The notes under the pieces were generated by a model that saw only the letters and a list, made by a program, of their open reading frames with translations, did not search any database and was not told the origin of the DNA. A stretch of 64,000 nt of DNA from Sipunculus nudus. Its lineage: Eukaryota; Annelida; Sipuncula; Golfingiida; Sipunculidae. The translations under genes and the position numbers were made by a program. Location of the stretch: positions 51,094,624 to 51,158,623 of the forward strand of contig CM049308.1 of the NCBI GenBank assembly GCA_026874595.1, given 5' to 3'. Shown here in pieces: positions 49,822-61,800 of this stretch (position 1 is the stretch's first letter; every line of letters starts with the position of its first letter).

Positions 49822-52800
49822 TTAATCCAATACAGTTGTCCCTGTTAGTAGGTAGCCACTGGCAGCATTCATGTTGATGTCAGGATGTGTTCTGTTTTGA
49901 AGAACCTGTACAAAACAAAAACAGCTGAATACCACTCATGTAATGGTTCACTCTGTGACAAAGTTAAAGACTCCATACTGTTACTTTCATAATGAACATA
50001 GAATTTGTCCTGTATATGAATTAAATGTTAAAAGGAAAAAGCTGACAAGGAGTCCAAAATGTAACCCCCAAGTGAGTGAAAAAGCTGTCAAAGAGCTCCA
50101 TAATGTCACCCTCAAATGAGTTAGTGGATAACATTTATGAATCACCACAGCAGGTATATCTTGAGTTTCTTAGAGCATACTTGTCCCTCCCCTGTCATTT
50201 GGTGCTTGATAGTCTACACCTGAAACTGAGACCTTTGGATAATGCAAAGACAAATCAACCATATTGATGGCATTATATATGACAGTTGACACTAGTTAAG
50301 CTACAATAGGATGAAAATACAAGTACTGGTTTGTTTACAGCATACTGGTTAGTCCAGTGTTGATGTGTGTTCATGTGCAACACACACACTGGAAACCCAG
50401 CCCAAATAGAAAACCAGACATTTCTGGCTTTTTCACCACATACCCCAATTTACTTTTACTCGGAGAAAGGCATATTAAGACTTTTGTGACACAATTTCTG
50501 AAATCCCTGCAAAACTGACCAGACAGAGAAATCGGTTCCAACTAAATAAAATATGTTCTACCATCAAGTGCCCATTGAAGTTTGATCAGTCCCTTAAAAT
50601 TAAAATTATCAGTTTTATATTAAAGCTTAAGAGATCAAAGGTCTAATACAATATCGAAGTTTTCATAACAAAAACAAAAACCTGTATTTTCTGACCTTAT
50701 GGTCCTTGATCTGGTAGCCAAGTGACATGTGGTCTGTCATGGGTTGGCAGCCTCACTTTGACAGTTTCATTTTTTAGAATATTACGACACTAAACAACCA
50801 ATCAGCAGCTTTTAAATTAATGTATATGTAGTTGTTTGAGCATGTGACCAGTGACCCTGACCTTCATCGATGGGGTTGAGATGTTGTATAAAAATACTGT
50901 TTTATCAGATATTGATCATAATGAATAACTAAATTATTGCACCGACCTGTCAATTTAAGAAAGATTAAAAAGTTTCAATGGTTTGCCTAATGTTGGACAG
51001 ACTATAACATCACAAAAACTGCAAATCCCCTGGTGTTAATGTCTCACCTGGTACCCTCTGAACCAGGTCTCTGATACCCGGAGGTTTATGACTCCACCAC
51101 GGACGTTACGAAGCTGATGATACAGGTCAAGCAGCGGCTCCTTCTGGCTGCAGTAAACAACAAACTGTCGGCTCGGAGCCAGGAAATCCAGCAGCTTCAT
51201 CACCAGGGGTGTTGGGTAGAACTTACAGGCCACGATCAAACTAAAGGTGAACAGCAAACATGTCATAATCAGGAGCTGGCCAGAAACTGTCAAGACTTCT
51301 AGTATATTTTGCTGAAAATGCTTTAACATGATAAAGGACATACACCTCAGTACCAATGACAGATAAAGGAAAAGCATCATTTGATTATTGAGAAGTTTTT
51401 TTTTTTAATGACAAAAGTCATTTATAAAACTTCATCTAACAGCATGAATTTTGATGAGAATGTAATTCGGGTGAGAAACTCTATTGGTAAATATGTATAA
51501 TGAGTTTCATGAAAATTCATAGGATTTTTGGCAAGTCACCAAGGTGCCCCCAAAGTGCGGTGACCTCTGACCTCATAAAACATGCTTGGATTTCAATGGA
51601 ATTCGATCTTGGGCGTGATATTTTATGGATTAACACTTCTGATGAATTTTATCAAAATTCTTCTAATTTTTTTATAAGTTATCGTGGCAACACCACTAAG
51701 TAGTTGAGTGACCCATGACCTTATAAGATATGTGTGGACATTGCCAATAATCCAACTTGGGCAAGATAATCTGTTGGTAAGTACTTATGGTGAGTTTTGT
51801 GCTGACACTAAAAGTTAATGGACGGATGGACAGTGGGTATACCGTAATACTCCTGTCATATGACGAGCGGATAAAAATATCTGTTATTATTTCCAATGAT
51901 TAATAATTACATGGAACACAATATTTAACATGAACATTTTAAATCTGTGTAAAGAGAAGACGTCTGAAACTGAACACCTACATTATCCTATATGTGACAT
52001 AATTACATTATACTGGTCTGTTATCACGGAATTCCCACTCAAACCTAGTGGCATTCTACCCCTACGAAATAACAATACGTCAGAGTGGCATGCTTCCAAT
52101 TCTCAATAACCAGGATGAAAATCTCAATAAGATTTTGAAATGTTTTAATTATTTTTACAGTTCAAAACTGTCTTCTAGAAAACAAGACCAGCCACAAGAT
52201 ATGATTGAACTTTCTAACCACACCAAACATGTGAAAAGATTGTTTAGACACGGCAAATTGGTAAAACTCCCTGCACATTTGTTCAATTTCTGACACTGTA
52301 AAAGCATGATGGAAGTGAAGGCAGTTGGATTTACACTGTGGGTTGTATGTTAACATGTATTCTTTTGTGTTAAAACCTGACTTGTAGCCTAATATAACAT
52401 ATGACTGGCATCATGAGTATTAGTAGCCCTATCATTCCAATACACTCACCAGTCCATGTCTCCTTTCTCAATGATACTCCTGGCATGGTCTAATTTTTCT
52501 TGTCTAACTCTTCTTCTTCTCTCGATCTCTTCTTCCTGTCATATCAAATTATCGATGTTTCTTTACCAATTTTAGTATTATTATTACCTCACATATAACA
52601 AGAACATTTTAAATTTACAAGTAGCAGCCAAATTATATATACTGCTTATCAGTATAATCTTATAATATATAAATTAGACAATTAGGTCTAGAATGGCAAA
52701 AATTGGTATCAGATCCTTACAACATACATTCAAATTATTGTAATAAACAAGGATTCACTCAAATAACAGCCTGTTTACCATGAACATTAACTAAATTATT

Positions 52801-55800
52801 TCACTTGCATTTTGTCCATAATTATTAATAAAGAATATCAGTTTTTAGTTCATTGGAAATTGTAAACCAAATCAGCAAATGATTATACCAATAGCTCAGA
52901 ACAGACCAAATAGCACGTCCCCCTTCCCCCTATAGTGACGTGTACTTCTGAATTGCCTACAGTACACAAAATTTCTGAATTTTCAAGATGGAACCACAAG
53001 CAATGTTTAATATTATTAACTACAGTGCTGGTAACAATTTGGGATGTTTTGGTAATGCATGTCTGCTGAGTAAATTATGACTACTTGTATGACATTTAAT
53101 GTTACATAAATTATCAAAGATTATGTCAATGTAAGAAAACTATATATTAACATATACTAACTGGGAGCACAATTTTTTTCCTCTTTTGACCTTTGCCTTG
53201 CCAAAGTCGTATATTCTCTAGGGATTGTGATTGGCTGTCCACCTGGTCTGATTGGTCATTCCCTTCACTGCTCTTCTGTGATTGGTCAGTCCCTTCTGTA
53301 TCTTGCTGTGACTGGTCAGCAGGACTAGTTTTAGTTTCTTGCTGTGACTGGTCACTCCCTTCAATAATATTCTGTGACCGGTTATTCCCTTCTTCCTCAG
53401 GATCTTTATTATGTACTGTTCCTTCCTCACAGTCCATTAAACATTCTACATTTTTAGTTATATTTGTTGATTCCAAGTCTGTATTATCTCCTGATGAGTC
53501 TGCATGACCTGACAGTGTAACTGAACTGTCCTTGACCTTTGATTCTGGGTCACAAACAGTACTTTGTGATTCTGTTATATCTTCTTGTCCTATAGTTTGA
53601 GAATTTTTCTGCAATGAATTTACTTGATCCATTGGGAAAGTTTCCAAAATGTCCATGTGCTCTTTTGGGAAGTTAAATCCTGCCAATATAGGTCTGAAAG
53701 GAAAACAAGAATGCAAACTTTTAAACACACTGGATAACTTCAACCTTGTTATGACAGGCACAACATATAGTTATAAAAGGTATGAATCTGAATTTACCTT
53801 GTAAACATTTATTTGTTAGCTTATCAATCAAACAAAAAAATACCAAAACTTTATGGTATAAAAAATTTCCCAAAATAATGTTTTAGCTCAGCTGACTGAA
53901 AATCATCTGAGCCATATCAATCACTCTTTTTCCTTCGTCCTGTCTGTCTGTCCATTAACAGGGCACAAATCTTTACTGCTGGACCCAGCATCTTCTAACA
54001 GAAAACCCATGGAGGTCCATAAAAAAATCTAAGAAACCTCAAATCATCTCACTGTGACCTATACCCTCTTAGCTATGAGGCTTGAAAGTACCCAAAGAAT
54101 AACTAGAATACGGGTAGTCGACAAGCGACTACGTGTATCCGCCTAAATCAGAGTGGAACGGGTGAAGTGAGGCATGGATTGAGTGGCAAGGGGAAATAGA
54201 GTGAAGTGTTGCATATTAGCATGGATGTCTGCAGCCAAATTGTGTATGTAGGTTGCTCCACCTACCACAAAATCCAGAAAGCCGTCCAAGTTGTATATAT
54301 ATGCAAAATTTAAGGCAGATAAGTCAAACCACTACATGTATATGAGTGATTTTTGCCCTTGGCAGACAAACAGATGGACGCTGTGCAAAAATGGTTGCAG
54401 GTGGCGCCACCAGTTTTGCGTATGATAAAGAGCTATGTGAGAACTATACACATGCAAAACTTTGGCCCAATCGGTCAAACAGTTCCCAAGATATGAGCTT
54501 GGATATCTGTTGCATAAACTAGAATGTAGGTGGCGCCACCTGTAATAAAATCAAGAGAGCTGTCGGGGATGTATAAACCTGGAAAATTTTAGGCAGATAT
54601 GTCAAACCACTGCCGAGATATAAGTGATTTTATCCCATGGCAGACAAATAGACGGGAGCTGTGCAAAACTGGCTGCAGGTGGCGCCACCAGTTTTGCGTA
54701 TGATAAAGAGCTATTTGAGATCTATACACATGCAAAATTTTGGCCTAATAGGTCAAACGGTTCCCGAGATATGAGCTTGGATGTCTGCAGCGTAAACGTG
54801 AATGTAGGTGGCGCCTCCTGTCATAAAATCAGAAAAGCTATCCAGGATGTATACGCATGGCGAATTTCAGGTGAATTAGTCAAGTCACTGCAGAGATATG
54901 AGTGATTTTAACCCAAGGCAGACGAACAGATGGACACTGTGCAAACATGGTTGCAGGTGGCGCCACCATTTTTTGTGTATGTTATAAAGCTCTCCAAGGG
55001 CTACATTTGTGCAAAAAAATTCTCCTGATCGGTCAAACGGTTCCCGAGATATGTGGGTTTATGTGTGGAAACAGACGCACAAACAGATGCAGAGCGCAGA
55101 GGAAAGGTCAGAGGTCATAAACAAAATCAGGGCGCAGCAGTTCACATGTGACCCGAACATAATCCCGGGTTTCATAAAATTCCGCCCAGCGGTTACGGAG
55201 TTCTCCGGACACCTACGCGGCGGTGGCGGCAGGGTGAAAACATAGTATCCGCAAAACTCTGTTTTGGCGGATACAATTACACATTTGATACAAAAGCTCC
55301 AGTATCTGAGTAACTAATGCATTGATTGCCATGATCGTTTCTCATTTCCAGAAGACTGGAGATGCCACCAACATTTTATCTACTTTTTAGCATTTTTTGT
55401 CCTTTTTTTAAGACCTTGAGATGAAGCCATCCATCCTTTAACAGGGCACAAATCGTAACCGTAAGACCTAATATACATCCAAGGAGGTCCTAAGCAAATC
55501 TCCTTGGAAACCTAAAATTAGGTCATGGTGACCTATATTTTGAAAACTACAGGCTGAAAACCTGATTTTGACCTACCAGTCAGTCAGATTGGGCACAAAT
55601 AGTATCTGCTAGGCCTAAAAACTTCAAACAGGCCATTTAGGTAGGTCCTCGGTAATTCTGCCTGGAAAACTAAATTAGACCATGGTGACCTACACTCTGT
55701 GAAACATGGCCCTAGAATGGTCAAAGTAATATACAGAGAAGTCTTGAGCAATCTCCATGGAAACTTGAAATTAAGTCATAGTTACCTATATTGATGACCA

Positions 55801-58800
55801 AAATAATTGTAAGCACCCAGTCAGTCAGACAAGGTATAAAACTTTACTGTTGGACCTAGATTCTTCTGTGTTGTTATCCAGGGATGTCCTTAAAAATGTG
55901 CATGTTCATGTTTATCTCAGCTGACTGCATACAAAAAGGCTAGAATTCATGGGAATGGCTAGACAAATTATCATAAAATATATTTTCTTCTTGTTGAGTT
56001 TGAAGAACTTTAATTGCTAGAGTTGAATGGGGATACCACCTTCAAAATTTGGCATTCTGATTCAGATGATAAAACTCCTTTAGTGAATGTCTTCCTAGTC
56101 TGCTGAGCACAATGACCCACAGATCACTTGTTTATGCTTGATCTAGTTAATATTCAATAATCAATGTTCATTATTAATAATCAATGTTCTCTTGAAAATG
56201 TTATCACATGCAATTAGAAATGCAAAAACAGAATTAATCAGCACCGAATATACACAGGTAACTAATTAGATATTCAAATATTAAAACAAAATCCAAAGTT
56301 TAATTGGTTTAAAGCATTAATTATGAAATAATATATATGAACTGATAATGTGATGATCATACTTTTTCACATACTCAAGCTTTATTTATTTTAGTTTCTG
56401 TCCTTTATCCATGTTCCTTGATATGGGAATGATAATCTATATGTATTACTTACCCCTGAGGAGCTGACCCATGTCTGATTTGTATTATCCGTCCATGTCC
56501 TGTAAGATGAATTAAAACTGCTGGATAAAAGTATCAGGTTTCCCCAAGCATGGCAATATGTAATATGGCTTATAATGGGGAACTGATTTAGTTACAGAAC
56601 CACAGAATAACTACTTTTATAAATGCTTGTTCATCTGATACGTGCATGATCAGTATTTCTATTGTAATTGTTTATGGTGGAGTTAACTTTTGATTAAAAC
56701 AAAAAGTAAAATTAAATGTTTCACAAAGATTTAATGTTTTTAATAAAAATATAATTTTATAGAATAACATAACAAAATGTAAAATTTCTTTCAAGGATCA
56801 TTCAAAATCATACTTAAATATTTTAAATCAAATTAAATTGCACAATGGGACCAATCAAAATATGAAATTTTCTGTGACGGGGCAAGCAACATATTGTATA
56901 TTAAACTTTTGATCATACATTCAATTTCAATCAAGAAAAAGTATTATTTTCAAAAATGAATCAGAAAAGAAATGTTTTTAAATTAATGAAAAGCAACCAA
57001 AGGAGACTGCTGTCAGATATGATGTAACAGTGGCTAGGAAAAGATAGCCCACTTGCTGGAGGAAAAGAGAGCAAGGAGAAAGGTGAGACAACGGAAACAG
57101 CTGATCCTGCAACACCACTCAGACATAAACTGCAAGAAGTGTAGCAGAGACTGCCTTGCCAGAGTAAGACTTCAGACACTGCTCACATGTGGACTGACTG
57201 ACAAGCCACGGTGCTAAAATTGTCTATTAGATAGAAGGATGCCTTCCGAAGTTCCGGTACATTACTGTTAACTCAGAGTACTGCAGGGCGTAAAGAAAAA
57301 CACTTTAATGTCACAAGGGATGCTTCTTACCTGCTAACCTCTCCATGATGGCCCCAAGCACCAGGCCCTGACAGGTCTCGACCAGCAGCACCTTGCTTCC
57401 TGCTCGAACATTACCCTGCGTCAACATCTGACTCAGGGTGTCTAACCTCAGATGACTGTAGTGTGGAACATGGTGAATGTAAAACACAACTTATGAGTGT
57501 CAAATTATATAACATTGTATAATATGAGCAGCTGTTAAGTATTTTGACAATGAAATCATAGCTTGTGAAGAAAACTTGCTGTAATTGCAACAAAACTGAA
57601 TACTAGTATGTTAATTAGCCCTGCCTGGGCTTTAGTGTATTGTTTACTGCTAAAATGCTTCAAATGTAATGTGATTCCATGTACCGATAGACGCGACGTG
57701 ACTCAGTTCTAGCTCTTATCACTGATGCCCTGTAAAGTCTGTATGGCGAATCCCTGATATTTGCATATTAGGGTGTCACAAGGCTCCTGACCATTCCCTT
57801 GCATTTGCATATCAGACCCCCTGGCCTTCTGTGAATGGCATCGTTGCTATGAGGAGGCTAACAGCTTGGTAATATTCGCACTGAAAACATGCATATTTTT
57901 AAAAAGTCCATACATGGACTTTCATGTCCTATGATATATCTCTGCTGTTCGAACATATGGTCCACTGGCAAATTTAAGTATATTGTAGACAATGTCACAT
58001 CGATTTTGTACTGTGTATTTGTTAGTGTTCAAGTTACACATGAAAGTTCTGCCACTGTTGAGTTGCCAACACGCTGAACTGTGATCGTTTCAGTCAGCTG
58101 ATACATAAATAACAGTTTTACTGCGTTCGTCGCGTGTGGACCTAAATATCTCATGCTGATTGGATGACCTGGAGACACATTTTTAAACCGGCCTGCAGCA
58201 ATGAGCACTGGTCTAATAAACAGTGACACACTGACTCACTGAGGCTTAGGGTTTTATATAGTGTTAAAAATCTAGCCGTACTCAACTAGCCGAGGACCTA
58301 AACATATTAAGACTGATAAAATGGGAATATATATATATATATATATCGCAAGCTGGTAGCCCATAACAGGCTGTTAATGAATTAACCATGTTGGTTTTGA
58401 TAAAAAGATCCTGGGAAAGACCACTATAATTACTCCTTACGTCACTGGGAAAGACCTTCGTTCAGCGAGGCGGTGATGTGTGGTGCTGACTGTCAGGTAC
58501 GGCCCAAGTTTACCAGTGGATGAAATAAGAGGGTCAGAGAATGGTAAGTAGTTATGTAAGTTGCTGCAGGGTAGCTGTACCAAAAGTAAGTGCGACACAG
58601 TGAGAGCTGTTTGATATCTCTGTCAGAGCCATTTCATTGACTGGGCCAGTCTAATGATAATTGATGAAGTGTTACCAAGAAAATCCTAATTTCTTATTTC
58701 TTTAGTTCATGCTAATCATTATTACAAACACAAGAGTAATTTACTCAACCTTTATATTCTGATTGGTTAAATATTCCTGAAAGAAGACCATGAAATTGGT

Positions 58801-61800
58801 TAAAATTCACTTGGTCTTACATGACTCACCATATTTTTGATGGTTTCTGACAATAGTAGGTTTCTGCAAGGAGTCGTGTTGTAGGCCTCAGTATTGTGAT
58901 CAGATGTGTATGTCTGAAATATAACATTAAGAGTACTCTTAATTTAAATATCATGAAAAACTATCAAATACGAAAAGACTGAAAGGAATTACTTAAGTAT
59001 ACAAAAAATATTGTCATACAATGGCAATTTATGTTACAATTTTCAAAGATTGAACGGTCTAAATGTTAAATTTTAACTAAAGTGATAATTCATCAGTTAT
59101 GGAACAGCCACAGCTTAAACTGGCGTGATATGATAAATTCATATTTCTCAATTTACAATTAAAAGAAGCATCCACCATGGGGGTGCAAACCCTGCACAGA
59201 AGAAAGTGTTTAAAGTTTGTGCCACGGAACGTTAATTACAAGTAAACCTGTGTTATTCCTGGGAATTTTTCAACTGAAATTTTTGTTTAAAACACCCTGG
59301 ACATTGATGTACGATGGTTTACTGACAGCTCTCAATGAAAACAATAACCTTCGCTTCAAGCAGGTTAAATTAATGAAATATTCTTACATCTGTATTAAAG
59401 AAAGGAGGCATCTAGTTTTATCATATGTCTGTTTAGTGACATGAACATGATTGACATACATCAGCATTGGTCACATACTTTTGTTTTTTCTTCTTGATGT
59501 ACTTCTGTTGGGAATACTCATTTTTCGCACTAAAAGTTGAGCTGTTTTCTATCAACTTGTCCACAATTGTCTACAAAGAAAAATCATTCTCTAATATATA
59601 AAGTATCAACATTTTAAGGTATAAAAACTTTAAATGATGTTAAAATATCAATATCTAAATATTAATATTGGAAATGAGAAATGCTAAACTATCTGTTGTT
59701 TTAATCTGATTCTGAGCTAATGCAAGACAGGCATGACAAGAACTGTATGAAAAACTGAAAAGAAACAAAATATTATAGTTTAATCTTCTCTACCTTTGTA
59801 ATGCAAGCCCTGATTAGCATATGGAAAAGGATGTGTATTTATCAATAAATTTGAGTGACGGCACTGAGCTCCAGTTTAAGGAACTGCAATAATAACTAGT
59901 AGATTTTGTCTGGAGTGACAGTTCATGAATGTATCAATAAGTCAGGCTTAGATCTGACTTCTAAGTCCTAGATAGAGGACTATGGAGGTGTAGAACCTCT
60001 CCAGTAGCTCCTGTTTTCCGCATGGCCTCAATATCTTCTTTGGACAGTTTCTGGTTCTTCTGGATATCATGCAGGTTTCTGTTGTCTCGTCTCTGTACTG
60101 CTTCTCCCTCTGAAAACAGCCAGACAATTTACATTAAATACAAAGACCATACTTAAAGTAACTGTATACAACCAACACATTTCCAAATTATTTTGAAGCT
60201 GGTTTACATTTATTTCCTGGTCACATAACTGAAGAAAATAAACAATAAAAAGTTTTTGATAAACCTTGTAATTAAACAATTTAACTATGTAATTCTTTTC
60301 TTATTCATATACTGATAAAGGATACATCAAACCAATGATTATCATAGAATACATAATAAAAATGGTCTTATTAACACATGACAAGTTGCTCTTTAATTAA
60401 AATGAACTAATATTTATTTGACAATAACAATCCTGGAAAATTAATTTATTAATACAATTCCAGGAGAAATAAGTAAGTCCACCCAAAAAATTATTGTTCT
60501 ATGGGCTCTGGGTACAAAAAAATATGGTGTGAGGGGGTGATTTATTTTCTTTTTATTTCTGGTCAAAAAATCTGCTCAAGTTCTTAAAATGGTGTATATG
60601 ATCAACAAAACATTTAGTCAATTTTTCATACCTTTAAGATTTCTAAAAAGGAATTCATGCCATAGCACAAATTAGCAACATTACCAAAGAAATTGTCTTC
60701 ATTTGCAAAAAAAATTAGATCAACAAAAAATGGGAGCAGTGAATCTGAAGAATGAGTAATTATGTTTTTATGGTCCAATGCAGATTTATATATGAAATCA
60801 AGAAAAGCACAAGTATGAAAAAATAAACCTCAGAAGTGGAATCCCTTAGAAATGATAAAGAACAAAATACAATATAGCATTGAAGGTATGGTAGATGCTA
60901 CACCTGTTTTCTCTTTGAGTGCCTTTCTTGAGATCCTAATGAGCTCCTTGTTTCGCACCTCAAACAGTGATCCGTACGGATGACCCACCGCTCCATCCAG
61001 CTTCAGTGTCACAGTTTTCATCCAAAATTTTCTGTAATATATATGAAGATCCTTTTGGTGAGGCAAAAAAAAATAGAAGGTATGGTTCTCAGGCACCGCC
61101 CGCGTCAATTTTAAACCCCCGCATCAAAAAATTTATTTTGATTTTCAATAGAAACTTACCAATGTTGAGCTCCAGCTGCTCGGACATTTCTTTCAAGAGG
61201 ATAACAATCATTCAATTTTGATAAGATTTCCTTTATTATGCAGTGCTTTTACTTGTTTAGCAAAATAAATCTGTCTTTATCATGCTTTTCCCTTATCATT
61301 TGACATTTTTATTGAAACATACAAAAAAAAATTAAAAATAAAAAAAAACGCCCGCCCGCATTGATTTCTGAAAACATACAAAATGTATACAAAACATACC
61401 ACTTTGATTGAAAAACATTTATCCATTTAAATATCAATTTGGGTTAGTTATTGTCCATAAGTAGTGAGTGCTAGTGACTTGTGTTAAAAGGCAAAAAATA
61501 TGTCTGCCCTTGGTTTCCTCCACAACCACTCATACATGACACCTACGGCCATCTCCTAGTCACAGCTGGGTAAGGATTGTTCAGGCGCATAACAAGGTTT
61601 CTACTGCCAGCTGTGCAAATTATGTCCCCCCTCTTAGTAAACTGGATGTAATCATTGTAAAAGCTTCTATGCTCACATCACACTCAGTTCACTTGCCTTT
61701 TAATTTGATGGTGCATTCCTGGTTCTCAAGTTCTATAAGTGAGACAAGCTTTTGTGGCTAAGGGACTCAAAAATGGGAGATCGCGAGTTCAAATCTCATC

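Noticed and set aside
54624-55245. Plus-strand frames of 72-93 codons containing GGATSFAYDKELF
   Set aside because: They come from the family D tandem units, with GGTGGCGCCACC translating as GGAT. They are not a protein family I know.
61510-61640. Sequence resembling a 5S rRNA start (CACCTACGGCCATCTCC)
   Set aside because: Only a short match; the rest does not follow 5S rRNA and no internal control region could be identified.
61787-61799. B-box-like motif considered as a tRNA gene
   Set aside because: No acceptor or anticodon stem can be drawn, and the sequence continues into a long SINE-like body.
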